A stretch of 64,000 nt of DNA from Streptomyces sp. PR69 (GTDB lineage: Bacteria > Actinomycetota > Actinomycetes > Streptomycetales > Streptomycetaceae): NCBI RefSeq assembly GCF_026420845.1, contig NZ_JAOWCB010000026.1, positions 1 through 64,000 of the forward strand. The letters are read 5' to 3'. The position numbers and the translations under genes are program-made. The notes under the pieces are model-generated. The model worked only from the letters and a program-made list of their open reading frames with translations. It made no database searches and was not told where the DNA came from. The number at the start of each line of letters is the position of its first letter. Position 1 is the stretch's first letter. Of this stretch, positions 7,119 to 15,429 are shown one piece after another.

Positions 7119-8327
7119 TCACCTCGCCGCCGGCTCCTGCGCCGCGGGGGACTGCACGGCCTCCCGCCCTGCGGAGCGCAGCACTCCGGCGCCCGCCGTC
7201 AGCCCCAGAGCGAGCGCCGTCACCAGTCCGAAGGACACCACGAGGCTCGTCGCGTCGGCGACCGCGCCGATCGCCGAGGGGGCGATCAGCCCGGAGGTGT
7301 AGGTGATGGTGGCGACTCCGGCGATGGCCTGGCTGGGGTTGGGGCCGCTGCGCCCCGCCGCCGCGAAGGCGAGCGGCACCACGACCGAGACCCCCAGGCC
7401 GATCAGCCCGAACCCGGCCATGACCGCCGCCGGGTGCGGTCCGGCCACCACCAGCAGACCGCCCGCCGTGGCCAGCACACCGCCCGTACGCACGGTGCGC
7501 ACCGCGCCGAACCGGTCCACCACCCGGTCCCCGGCGAGCCGCGCCACCGCCATGGTCAGCGCGAACGCGGTGGTGGAGGCTGCGGCGAGCCCCGCGGACG
7601 TGTCCATCACATCCCGGAGGTAGACCGCCGACCAGTCCAGGCTCGCGCCCTCGGCGAACACCGCGCAGAAGCCCACCGCGCCGATGAGCACCGCTGACTT
7701 CGGCGGCAGCGCGAACCGCGGCGGAGGGTCGTCCTCCGGAGCGCTGCGCGGATCCGGCGCCCCCTGACAGGCGATCAGTCCGCAGACGGTGAGGACGGCG
7801 GCCGCGAGCGCGTGGTGCAGCCGGGCGTCACCGCCCAGATGGGCGGCGAGCGTGCCGCCCGCGGAGCCGAGGAGCGCGCCCGCGCTCCACATGCCGTGCA
7901 GCGAGGACATGATGGAGCGGCCCATCCGGTTCTCCACCTCGACGCCGAGGGCGTTCATCGTGACGTCGGACATGCCCGCCGTCGCCCCGAACACGAACAG
8001 CGCCCCGCAGAGGGTCGGCAGATCGACGGCGAGGGCGGGCAGCGTCAGGGACAGCGTCCACAGGGCGAGCAGCCCGCGCAGTGCGGCGCGTGCGCCGAAG
8101 CGATGTGCGACCGCGGCGGCCAGCGGCATCGCCAGGGAAGCGCCGATGGCGGGGAAGGCGAGCGCGAGGCCGAGCTGGCCCGCGCCCACCCCGGTGTGGT
8201 CCTGGATCCACGGGATGCGGGTGGCGAAGCTGCCGGTGACCGCCCCGTGCACGCAGAAGACCGCGGCCACGGCGTACCTCGCCCGTTTCAGCTGGGCCGG
8301 CGCTGCTGAGGCCGTCTCGATCGGCAT
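7119..8327 (-). CDS. MFS transporter, YbjJ-like
   Basis: A 402-residue membrane protein with about 12 transmembrane segments. It has the family features FCVHGAVTGSFATRIPWIQD in TM1 and VFGATAGMSDVTMNALGVEV in TM4, typical of the YbjJ branch of the major facilitator superfamily, usually predicted sugar or drug exporters of unknown substrate. The start at 8327 (MPIETA) is preceded on the minus strand by GGAGGGGAGGA; the frame continues far upstream through the regulator gene but that part is antisense. It is divergent from a ROK repressor with a shared operator, so it is probably repressed by that protein and induced by a sugar or sugar derivative. Confidence 0.88.
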   Translation of the reverse strand: MPIETASAAPAQLKRARYAVAAVFCVHGAVTGSFATRIPWIQDHTGVGAGQLGLALAFPAIGASLAMPLAAAVAHRFGARAALRGLLALWTLSLTLPALAVDLPTLCGALFVFGATAGMSDVTMNALGVEVENRMGRSIMSSLHGMWSAGALLGSAGGTLAAHLGGDARLHHALAAAVLTVCGLIACQGAPDPRSAPEDDPPPRFALPPKSAVLIGAVGFCAVFAEGASLDWSAVYLRDVMDTSAGLAAASTTAFALTMAVARLAGDRVVDRFGAVRTVRTGGVLATAGGLLVVAGPHPAAVMAGFGLIGLGVSVVVPLAFAAAGRSGPNPSQAIAGVATITYTSGLIAPSAIGAVADATSLVVSFGLVTALALGLTAGAGVLRSAGREAVQSPAAQEPAAR

Positions 8328-8374
8328 ATGGATGTCCTCCCCTGTCCTCCCCCGGAAGGGTCGCAATGGCCAGT

Positions 8375-8406
8375 AAACTATCAGGAACCCTGCCTGATAA
8401 ATAGTT
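8375..8406. promoter_or_regulatory. AT-rich palindromic operator between MFS and ROK genes
   Basis: AACTATCAGG (8376-8385) and CCTGATAAATAGTT (8393-8406) form an inverted repeat interrupted by two extra bases in the right arm, around a 7-base spacer. It is a conspicuous AT-rich island in a 70% GC background and lies centrally in the 106-base divergent promoter region. It fits a binding site for the adjacent ROK/NagC-type protein. Confidence 0.6.
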
Positions 8407-8433
8407 CCCAGAGGCGTCTGAAAGGATCTGGGT

Positions 8434-9612
8434 ATGCGGGCATCACCGAGCACCGCCCGGGTCATCAACGATCGGCTCGCCCTCCGACTCCTCCAGGAGG
8501 AGGGCCCGTTGACGGCAGGGCAGCTGAAGTCGCTGACCGGGCTGTCCCGGCCCACGGTCGCCGACCTCGTGGAACGCCTCCAGGGCTCCGGGCTGATCAC
8601 CGTCGTCGGCGAGTCCGGCGCACAGCGCCGCGGGCCCAACGCCCGGCTGTACGGCATCGTCGCCGACCGCGCCCATCTGGCGGCGCTGGATGTGCGGACG
8701 GGCGGGGTGAGTGTGATCGTCGCCGATCTGCTCGGCCGTACGCTCGCCGAGGCCGCACTCCCGATCGACGACTCCGGCGACTCCGGCGGCGCCGGGACCG
8801 ACATGGAGGATGGCACCGATGCCGCGGTCGAGCAGGCCGTGGCCCTGCTGGAGCGGACCGCGCGGGAGGCCGGCGCACGGCGGCTGCACAGCGTGGGCAT
8901 CGGCGCGCCCGGACTCATCGACCCGGCCGGCGGTCAGCTGCGCGACAGCGCCAAACTGCCAGCCTGGCACCGGCGGCTGGTCGCCGCGCTCCAGGAGCGG
9001 CTGCCCGCGCGGGTCCTCGTCGAGAACGAGACCAACCTCGCGGCCGTCGCGGAGCAGCGCATGGGGGCCGCCCGCGACCGGGACACCTTCGCGCTGCTCT
9101 GGCTCGGCCAGGGCGTGGGCGCGGCGCTTGTCCTGGACGGGAAGCTCCGCCGCGGAGCGTCCGGCGGCGCGGGGGAGATCGGCTTTCTCCCGGTCCCCGG
9201 CCCGTCCGGGCTGCCGTCCGCGGCGGACTGCGGCGGCGGCTTCCACTCCCTGGTCGGCGCGGCGGCCGTGTGCGCGCTCGCTGAGGAGTACGGCGCCGAC
9301 GCCTCGGGCGGCGCGGAGCGCGCGGTCGCGGCCGGCCGGGATGACTTCCTCGACGCCCTCGCGGACCGCATCGCCCTGGGCGCTGCGGCGGTGGCCGCGG
9401 TGCTGGACCCCGGCTGCGTGGTCCTCGGCGGCGAGATCGGCCACGCGGGCGGCGAGCCCCTGGCCCGCCGTGTCGAGGCCCGGCTCGCCGAACTCTCCCC
9501 GCTCCACACGGAGGTCCGCCCGGCTTCCCTCGGCGGCCGCGCGATCCTCAGCGGCGCCCTCCTCGCCGCCCGCGACGCGGCCCAGGACGACCTGTTCACA
9601 CCGGGGGCCTGA
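8434..9612 (+). CDS. ROK family transcriptional regulator (NagC/XylR type)
   Basis: A 392-residue protein with an N-terminal winged helix (residues 8-65, TAGQLKSLTGLSRPTVADLVER) followed by a ROK sugar-kinase-like domain. The domain has the acidic LVENETNLAAVAEQRMG motif and a GVGAALVLDGKL phosphate-binding-like loop. The zinc-binding cysteine cluster of many ROK proteins is reduced: only CGGGFHSL-type Cys is seen in the expected place (LPSAADCGGGFHSL), so metal binding is doubtful. AAAGGAT at 8424 supports the ATG at 8434. ROK repressors respond to sugars or N-acetylglucosamine derivatives; the likely target is the divergent MFS gene and itself. Confidence 0.9.
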   Translation: MRASPSTARVINDRLALRLLQEEGPLTAGQLKSLTGLSRPTVADLVERLQGSGLITVVGESGAQRRGPNARLYGIVADRAHLAALDVRTGGVSVIVADLLGRTLAEAALPIDDSGDSGGAGTDMEDGTDAAVEQAVALLERTAREAGARRLHSVGIGAPGLIDPAGGQLRDSAKLPAWHRRLVAALQERLPARVLVENETNLAAVAEQRMGAARDRDTFALLWLGQGVGAALVLDGKLRRGASGGAGEIGFLPVPGPSGLPSAADCGGGFHSLVGAAAVCALAEEYGADASGGAERAVAAGRDDFLDALADRIALGAAAVAAVLDPGCVVLGGEIGHAGGEPLARRVEARLAELSPLHTEVRPASLGGRAILSGALLAARDAAQDDLFTPGA

Positions 9613-10096
9613 ACCCCTGGGTCTCGTCGCGCGGCACATGCTCTGCCTCGCGGCGCTCCGGGCACGGGAGGGCGCTTTCAGCGCAGGACGACGGACCTTG
9701 ACGGGCCGACATTGCCGGGCCCTGCTCGCGGACGTCCCGCAGGTGCCCGGGCCGCCGAGGCGGCCGCGGTCCTCGGCGCCCGCCGGTCGCCGCCGTCCCT
9801 TACGACGGCTGGGCCGCTTCGCCGAAGGCCGGACCGGCCGGGACTCATGGGTGCCGCGCCGTCAAGCGCCGGGTGCAGAGCCGACTCGTCGCGGGCGTCG
9901 CGCAACCGACCGCGTACGGCTGCGCATGCCGGCTCAGCACCCGCACGTCTTGGCCGCGTTCGGTCAGCAGGCCGGTGACCCGGCGTCCCAGCGTGCCCGT
10001 GCCGCCTGTCACCGTCTCGACGTCATACGGCCAGGGTGGCAGGGGCCCGGCGGCGGCAAGGGCCGGGACGCGCCGCCGGGCCGGTCTGCCAGGTTG
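9613..10096. other. Intergenic region with no intact gene
   Basis: A 484-base stretch between the ROK gene and the chitinase 3' end. Apart from the short oxidoreductase relic at 9908-10030 I see no credible coding sequence; frames that stay open here have no family signature and poor start signals. It looks like decayed coding DNA. Confidence 0.5.
9908..10030 (-). pseudogene. Relic of an NmrA/SDR-like NAD(P)-binding protein (N-terminal piece)
   Basis: Read on the minus strand, this stretch encodes VETVTGGTGTLGRRVTGLLT followed by ERGQDVRVLSRHAQPYAV, a textbook N-terminal Rossmann segment (GGTGTLG loop and VRVLSR second strand) of NmrA-like epimerases. There is no start codon in a good context, the lead residues are replaced, and the similarity stops after about 40 residues; the rest of the roughly 280-residue gene is missing. 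I infer a gene remnant left by deletion. It shares no frame with the neighbours. Confidence 0.6.
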
Positions 10097-12469
10097 TCAG
10101 CAGGCGCCCAGGTCCTGCCAGACGCCCCACTCGCCTGTGGTGCCGGGTTCCTCTCCCCGGGTCCACCACTTGGACTTCCAGGTGTGCCCGTCGTGGGAGA
10201 CGGTCGTGTCGCCGACATACGCGGTCGAGGCGTCCCAGGCGGGCGCGGTGCACTCGCCCGGCGTCGGGTCAGGCGTCGGAGAGGGGTCCGGAGTGGGGTC
10301 CGGCGACGGCTCGGGCGAGGGGTCCGTGCCCGATCCGGGCTCGACGACCGTCGTGCCGCGCGCCAGGTCCCCGGCCAGTCCGTAGGTCTTCCCGTCGAAG
10401 GAGACGGTCCAGTTCGACGGCGTCGACGTCGGCAGGTAGTACACGAAGTCCAGCTCCACGGACGCCCCGGGCGCCAGCGACTGCCAGCCGGGCAGCTTCA
10501 GCGACACGCGGTGATAGTCGCCCTTGAGGCCGCCCACGTTGTCCCCAGTGTGATCGCTGCGGATGACCGTCGTGCCCCAGCCGGACTGGTCCTTGGCGTT
10601 GTCCGGCGCCGACGTCGCATAGTCGAACCGGAACTCCGTGCCGCCCGGCAGCGTCGCCGACGTATTGTTGGTGATCTTCAGCTTGGGGCTGATGGGGTAG
10701 TTGGAGTCGCCCAGCGGGAACTGCCCGAACTCCACATCGATGTCGACCGCCTCGCTCGGCATCGCGATCGTCGCCCGCTCGGCCCCGTACGGGGAGGCGT
10801 TCTTGAACTTCTCGTACATCGCCGTGGTGAGCGTGGAGCCGATCTCGTACTGGCCCTTGGCCGCGTTCCAGCCGTAGTCGCCGGCCAGCTCCCAGACCAT
10901 CGTGCCGCCGATGCCCCGGTCCACCACATAGTCGGCCTTGGCGCTGACCGACTGCTCGTCCTCCGTGGACAGGAAGACCTTCTTCTCGGCGTTCCACAGC
11001 CACGGCGCGACCAGGGTGGAGTCGTACTTGCGGACGTAGTCGCCGGTCAGCCGGGTGTCGGCGGGGAAGCCGTACTGGGTGACATAGTCGCCGACGACGC
11101 CCGCCTCAAGGTTCTTGGCGTGCCACATGGGGTTGGAGCCCGCGGGGGACTCGTTGCCCTCCGTGTCCAGGTCGTGCCAGAGATTGTCGATGCCGACCGC
11201 GCCGTCTCCGCACTTCGTCAGCCCGGAGCCGGCCGGGCAGCTCGACGAGGGGGCCTTGCCCCACAGCCCGTCCGTGCCGCCCTGCACATTCTTGAAGCCG
11301 CGGGTGTAGTACGGCAGGCCGATGTTGATGCGGCCCGCGGGCATCGAACCGCGGAAGTAGTGGTACGCCCAGTCGGTGTTGAGATAGCCGATGCCGCCGT
11401 ACTGGGAGGTGGTGTAGACGCCGGCCGCGGCGAGTTCGCCGTCCTTGCCGTCGTCGAACAGCGAGGCGTTCGGGCCGACGTACTCGTTCCACGCGCCGTG
11501 CAGGTCGTACGACATGATGTTGACGTAGTCCAGGTACTTCTGGACCTGGAAGGTCTCCATGCCGCGCAGCAGATAGCCGGAGGACGGGGCCGCCACGGTC
11601 AGCATGTAGTGCCGCCCGTCCGCCGCGCCCGCCCGGTCGAGCTTCTCGCGCAGCGTCTTCATCAGCGCCGCATAGCCCTTCACCAGGCCCGCGCGCCGGC
11701 CGCCTGCGACCTGCCAGTCCAGCGGGTTGCCCGCGTCCTTCATGGTCGTCGGGTATTCGTAGTCGATGTCGACGCCGTCGAACCCGTAGGTCTTGATGAA
11801 GTCCACGGCCGAGTCGGCGAAGGTGTCGATGCCCGCCTGGTTGACCGAGCCGTCGGCGTTGGCAGCCATGGTGTAGAAGCCGCCGGAGTCCACCCGGTCG
11901 CCGCTGGCGTCGAAGTAGCCGCCGGTCTCGGCCCAGCCGCCGACCGAGATCAGGGTTTTGACGTCGGGGTGCTGCTTCTTGAACTTGCCGAGCAGATTGA
12001 AGTGGCCCTTATAGGCGTACTCCGGGTCCATCTCGGCCCCGGCGACGTCAGGCCAGGTCATTCCGGTGGCCGCGTTGTCCGGGCCGTCCGCGCCGACGGA
12101 CAGCTTGTTGGCGCTGTCGACATGGGCGAACGCATAGTTGATGTGAGTGATCTTGTCCCATGGGATGTCGGAGGCGAGATAGGCCGGCTGGCCGTTCTCG
12201 CCGGTGCGCCAGCCCGTGAAGTAGCCGATGACGCGGCGCTGGTGGTCCGCGCCCATCTTCTCGCGGCCCTCGGCGTCGTAGACGGAGCAGTAGGGGACGT
12301 CGACGCCCGGGGTCGTATACAGGCCGTCGGGGCGACAGGACTCATGGTCCGCGGCGTGTGAGACGCCGCCGGTCAGCGAGCTGAACAGCAGCCCGGCGAG
12401 CGCCGCGGCGGATGCGAGCAGCGCGGATCTCGCTCGGCGCGGGCGCGCGAGCGGGGTGGGGGAGTGCAC
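10097..12469 (-). CDS. Secreted GH18 chitinase with C-terminal chitin-binding module
   Basis: A 790-residue secreted endochitinase. Order: Sec signal peptide (residues 1-40, Arg-rich n-region, ALLASAAALAGLLFSSLTGG, AHA-like cleavage at SHAAD), GH18 catalytic domain (about 55-545) with FDGVDIDYEY whose catalytic acid is Glu238, a ChiC-type C-terminal beta domain (about 560-700), a Pro/Asp/Ser linker (PSPEPSPDPTPD), and a CBM5/12 module with the aromatic WKSKWW face. GTG at 12469 is chosen because AGGAGG is 6 bases upstream and it gives a normal signal peptide; an open frame runs 26 codons further. It degrades chitin to N-acetylglucosamine oligomers. The promoter carries DasR-like boxes. Confidence 0.95.
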   Translation of the reverse strand: MHSPTPLARPRRARSALLASAAALAGLLFSSLTGGVSHAADHESCRPDGLYTTPGVDVPYCSVYDAEGREKMGADHQRRVIGYFTGWRTGENGQPAYLASDIPWDKITHINYAFAHVDSANKLSVGADGPDNAATGMTWPDVAGAEMDPEYAYKGHFNLLGKFKKQHPDVKTLISVGGWAETGGYFDASGDRVDSGGFYTMAANADGSVNQAGIDTFADSAVDFIKTYGFDGVDIDYEYPTTMKDAGNPLDWQVAGGRRAGLVKGYAALMKTLREKLDRAGAADGRHYMLTVAAPSSGYLLRGMETFQVQKYLDYVNIMSYDLHGAWNEYVGPNASLFDDGKDGELAAAGVYTTSQYGGIGYLNTDWAYHYFRGSMPAGRINIGLPYYTRGFKNVQGGTDGLWGKAPSSSCPAGSGLTKCGDGAVGIDNLWHDLDTEGNESPAGSNPMWHAKNLEAGVVGDYVTQYGFPADTRLTGDYVRKYDSTLVAPWLWNAEKKVFLSTEDEQSVSAKADYVVDRGIGGTMVWELAGDYGWNAAKGQYEIGSTLTTAMYEKFKNASPYGAERATIAMPSEAVDIDVEFGQFPLGDSNYPISPKLKITNNTSATLPGGTEFRFDYATSAPDNAKDQSGWGTTVIRSDHTGDNVGGLKGDYHRVSLKLPGWQSLAPGASVELDFVYYLPTSTPSNWTVSFDGKTYGLAGDLARGTTVVEPGSGTDPSPEPSPDPTPDPSPTPDPTPGECTAPAWDASTAYVGDTTVSHDGHTWKSKWWTRGEEPGTTGEWGVWQDLGAC

Positions 12470-12579
12470 GGTCGGCCTCCTGGGGAGGGATCGGCGGAAC
12501 ACAACTGGCGGTAAAGGTGGGTCGTGTTGGGGCCCGGGCGTGCGCACACCGACGGGCCGCCTCCTCGGAGGTGACGCAG

Positions 12580-12623
12580 AGATTAAGAGGACTAGACCAG
12601 TGAGTCAATAGGTCTGTACCAAT
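12580..12623 (-). promoter_or_regulatory. Chitinase promoter with two dre-like (DasR) boxes
   Basis: On the minus strand, TTGACT (12603-12608), a 17-base spacer and TAATCT (12580-12585) form a good promoter. The 16-mer ACTGGTCTAGTCCTCT (12586-12601) fills the spacer and matches the DasR consensus ACTGGTCTAGACCACT at 14 of 16 positions. A second, weaker box, ATTGGTACAGACCTAT (12608-12623, 11 of 16), lies 22 bases upstream and overlaps the -35. DasR control of chitinase genes by GlcNAc-derived signals is established in S. coelicolor. Confidence 0.75.
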
Positions 12624-12742
12624 ACTCGGAAGTCGCCATCGGCGGTCATATCGTCGGACCGCTGTGTGAGTCAGGCCACAGCCGTTCTCAAGCATGCCTG
12701 CGGATCAGTCGTGGCAGACTTGCCCTGTATCAGCAGCAGCGC

Positions 12743-12862
12743 ACTCCGGGGTCGGTGCAATTCCGAACCGGCGGTTACAGTCCGCGACCCGTCCGCAGCC
12801 AGCGGCCGGTTGACCAGGTGAAATTCCTGGACCGACGGTGAAAGTCCGGATGGGAGGCAGTG
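12743..12862 (+). ncRNA. FMN riboswitch (RFN element)
   Basis: The conserved RFN core is readable in order: ACTCCGGGGTCGGTGCAATT, CCGAACCGGCGGTTACAGTC, a variable arm, GGTGAAATTCCTGG, ACCGACGGTGAAAGTCCGG and ATGGGAGG. Such elements bind flavin mononucleotide and switch off riboflavin synthesis genes. It lies upstream of ribD and the whole rib operon, with about 170 bases between its end and the ribD start. Confidence 0.95.
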
Positions 12863-12864
12863 CG

Positions 12865-12908
12865 CGGCGGGCGAGTCGGCACGATTCGCCGGCCGAACGC
12901 GCCGTTCG
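12865..12908 (+). terminator. Candidate expression platform of the FMN riboswitch
   Basis: Immediately after the aptamer, 12865-12895 can form an imperfect 14-base stem (CGGCGGGCGAGTCG against CGATTCGCCGGCCG), followed by a small perfect hairpin CGAACG-CGC-CGTTCG (12893-12907). No U tract follows, as is usual in Streptomyces. Position suits a ligand-dependent terminator; not proven. Confidence 0.4.
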
Positions 12909-13028
12909 CCGTGTCCAGGCGGCGGGGCGTCTCGGGCCCGGCGTCCCCGTGTGCCGAGTCGTTTCCGCTCTCTGTCGTTCACTGATCGACAGGCCCCGGA
13001 GTCCGTGCCCGAGAGGCAGGAGGACCCG

Positions 13029-14132
13029 GTGGCCACCGCAGCCGACATCGCCGCCATGCGCCGAGCCATCGAGCTCGCCGCCCGCGGACTCGGCGCGACC
13101 AGTCCCAACCCGGTCGTCGGATGTGTCATCGCCGGTCCCGACGGAGCTGTCGTCGGCGAGGGCTGCCACCAGCGCGCGGGCGGACCGCATGCCGAGGTCC
13201 ACGCCCTGCGCGCGGCGGGCGAGCGCGCCCGCGGCGGCACCGCGTACGTCACCCTCGAACCCTGCAACCACACCGGCCGCACCGGCCCCTGCGCCCAGGC
13301 GCTGATCGACGCCGGAGTCCGCCGCGTCGTCTATGCCGTCGCCGACCCGAACCGGCAGGCGGCGGGCGGCGCGGACACCCTGCGCACCGCCGGGGTCGAG
13401 GTCGCCTCCGGCCTCCTCGAAGACGAGGCCGCGGCCGGGAACGCCGCCTGGCTCACCGCCGTACGCCTCGGCCGCCCCCATGTGACATGGAAGTACGCCG
13501 CGAGCCTCGACGGCCGGATCGCCGCGCAGGACGGCACCAGCCGCTGGATCACCTCCGCCGAGTCCCGCGCCGACGTCCACCGGCTGCGCGCCCTCGCCGA
13601 CGCCGTGATCGTGGGCTCCGGCACCGCCCGCGCGGATGACCCGCACCTGGCCGTGCGCACCGCGGCCGGCGCCGGCGCGGCCCCCGTCCAGCCGCTGCGC
13701 GTCGTCGTCGACACCGAGGCCACGGCCGTCAGGCCCGGTGCACGCGTCCTGGACGACGCCGCACCCACCCTGATCGCGGTCGCCGAGGACGCGGGCGGCG
13801 AACCGCCCGCCGGCGCGGACGTCGTACGGCTGCCGAGGGCGGACCGCGGTCTGTCCGTTCCCGCCCTGCTGCGCGCCCTGTACGAGCGTGACATCCGCTC
13901 CGTCCTCCTCGAAGGCGGGGCGACGCTCGCCGGAAGCTTCCTCGCCGCGGGAGCCGTCGACCGGGTCGTCGGCTATCTCGCCCCCGTACTCCTCGGCGCG
14001 GGCCCCGCCGCCCTCGCCGACCCCTCCATCGCCACGATCGCCGAGGCAGCACGGCTCGACATCACCGAGACCGTCCGCATCGGCCCCGATCTCCGCATCA
14101 CCGCCACCCCCGCCACCACCAAGGAGCGCTGA
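13029..14132 (+). CDS. ribD: Bifunctional riboflavin deaminase/reductase RibD
   Basis: A 367-residue fusion: N-terminal cytidine-deaminase-like domain (residues about 5-145) with zinc motifs HAEVHAL and the PCNHTGRTGPC block, and C-terminal dihydrofolate-reductase-like domain (about 150-365; TWKYAASLDGRIAA, GSGTARADDPHL, LLEGGATLAGSF). It deaminates and then reduces the pyrimidine intermediate of riboflavin synthesis. The GTG at 13029 has GCAGGAGGA just upstream, and gives the usual length. First gene of the operon behind the FMN riboswitch; ribE follows after two bases. Confidence 0.95.
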   Translation: MATAADIAAMRRAIELAARGLGATSPNPVVGCVIAGPDGAVVGEGCHQRAGGPHAEVHALRAAGERARGGTAYVTLEPCNHTGRTGPCAQALIDAGVRRVVYAVADPNRQAAGGADTLRTAGVEVASGLLEDEAAAGNAAWLTAVRLGRPHVTWKYAASLDGRIAAQDGTSRWITSAESRADVHRLRALADAVIVGSGTARADDPHLAVRTAAGAGAAPVQPLRVVVDTEATAVRPGARVLDDAAPTLIAVAEDAGGEPPAGADVVRLPRADRGLSVPALLRALYERDIRSVLLEGGATLAGSFLAAGAVDRVVGYLAPVLLGAGPAALADPSIATIAEAARLDITETVRIGPDLRITATPATTKER

Positions 14133-14134
14133 GC

Positions 14135-14779
14135 GTGTTCACCGGAATCGTCGAAGAGCTGGGCGAGGTCACCGCCGTCGAGAAACTCGGCGACGCCTGC
14201 CGCTTCCGACTGCGCGGACCCGTCGTCACCGACGGCGCGAAGCACGGCGACTCCATCGCCGTCAACGGCGTCTGCCTCACCGTCGTGGACACCGCGGACG
14301 GGGAGTTCACCGCCGATGTGATGGCCGAGACCCTGGACCGCTCCAGCCTCGGCGCGCTGGCCGTCGGCTCCCGCGTCAATCTGGAGCGGCCCACGGCGGT
14401 CGGCGACCGGCTCGGCGGGCATATCGTCCAGGGACACGTCGACTCCGTCGGCGCCGTCCTGGAACGCAAGCCCTCCGAGAACTGGGAGATCGTCAAGATC
14501 TCCCTCCCCGCGGACCTCGCCCGGTATGTCGTGGAGAAGGGCTCCATCACCGTCGACGGCATCAGCCTCACCGTCGTCGACGCAGGCCCCGACTACTTCA
14601 CCGTCAGCCTCATTCCCACCACGCTCGCCCTGACCACCCTCGGCATCAAGGGCCCCGGCGACCCGGTCAACCTCGAAGTCGACGTCATCGCGAAGTACGT
14701 CGAGCGGATGCTCGGCCACCGCGCCGCCCGCGACGGCAGCGCTGACGACGACCGCACGGCCGAGGGGACCGCCCGGTGA
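14135..14779 (+). CDS. ribE: Riboflavin synthase alpha chain
   Basis: A 214-residue protein with the two tandem lumazine-binding domains of riboflavin synthase: MFTGIVEELG at the start and GSITVDGISLTVVDAG at the beginning of the second repeat's conserved core, mirrored by DSIAVNGVCLTVVDTA in the first. It converts two 6,7-dimethyl-8-ribityllumazine molecules to riboflavin. GTG start two bases after ribD with AAGGAG upstream. It overlaps the next gene by four bases (GTGA). The last 15 residues are a variable charged tail. Confidence 0.95.
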   Translation: MFTGIVEELGEVTAVEKLGDACRFRLRGPVVTDGAKHGDSIAVNGVCLTVVDTADGEFTADVMAETLDRSSLGALAVGSRVNLERPTAVGDRLGGHIVQGHVDSVGAVLERKPSENWEIVKISLPADLARYVVEKGSITVDGISLTVVDAGPDYFTVSLIPTTLALTTLGIKGPGDPVNLEVDVIAKYVERMLGHRAARDGSADDDRTAEGTAR

Positions 14780-15429
14780 GCGCGCTGTCCTGGCTGAACA
14801 CGGAGGCCTTCACGGCCTTCGGCCAGCACATCAAATGGTCCGACATGACCGGCAATGTGATCGGGCTGATCGCCCTGGCGCTCGGCTGGCGGCGCTCCGT
14901 CCTCACCTGGCCCGCCCAGCTGCTCTCCGGCGTCATCCTCGTCGGCGCCTATGCCTCCGCCCAGCTCTCCGGCGGCGTCGGCAAGCAGCTGCTGGTCATC
15001 GGCGTCGCGGCATGGGGCTGGCGGCAGTGGACCCGCGGCCGGCAGCAGGCCCAGGACGGCTCCATCGCCGTCCGCTTCGCCACCTGGCGCGAGCGGGCCG
15101 CGCTGGCCGCCGCCGCGGTGCTCGGCACCCTCGCCGTCGGCGGACTGTTCACCCTGTACCCCTCGCTGTCCTGGAGCCCCTGGGCGGACGCCTACATCTT
15201 CGTCGGCACGCTCGTCGCCATGGTCGCGCAGGCCCGTGGACTCGTCGAATTCTGGTTCGCCTGGCTGCTCGTCGACATCGTCGGCGTACCCCTGGCGTTC
15301 CGCAGCGACCTCGCGTTCTCCGGCATCGTCTATGTGATCTACTTCGCGCTCGTCCTGTGGGGCATGCGCGACTGGTGGCTCCGCTCCCGAGGGAGCGCCA
15401 AGCCCGTCCTGGAAGGAGCGGCGGCATGA
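14776..15429 (+). CDS. ribM: RibM/PnuC-family riboflavin transporter
   Basis: A 217-residue membrane protein with seven predicted transmembrane segments and the PnuC family core (WAQLLSGVILVGAYAS-like TM2-3, then EFWFAWLLVDIVGVPLAF and the closing MRDWW). PnuC relatives take up nicotinamide riboside, but members inside riboflavin operons of actinobacteria (RibM of Corynebacterium and of S. davaonensis) import riboflavin by facilitated diffusion. Placement between ribE and ribBA under an FMN riboswitch supports riboflavin. It is translationally coupled on both sides: GTGA overlap with ribE and ATGA with ribBA. Confidence 0.9.
   Translation: MSALSWLNTEAFTAFGQHIKWSDMTGNVIGLIALALGWRRSVLTWPAQLLSGVILVGAYASAQLSGGVGKQLLVIGVAAWGWRQWTRGRQQAQDGSIAVRFATWRERAALAAAAVLGTLAVGGLFTLYPSLSWSPWADAYIFVGTLVAMVAQARGLVEFWFAWLLVDIVGVPLAFRSDLAFSGIVYVIYFALVLWGMRDWWLRSRGSAKPVLEGAAA

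Noticed and set aside
8810..12361. An 1183-codon plus-strand frame running through the ROK gene and antisense to the chitinase
   Set aside because: Both overlapped genes have clear families; this frame has none and crosses the gap by chance.
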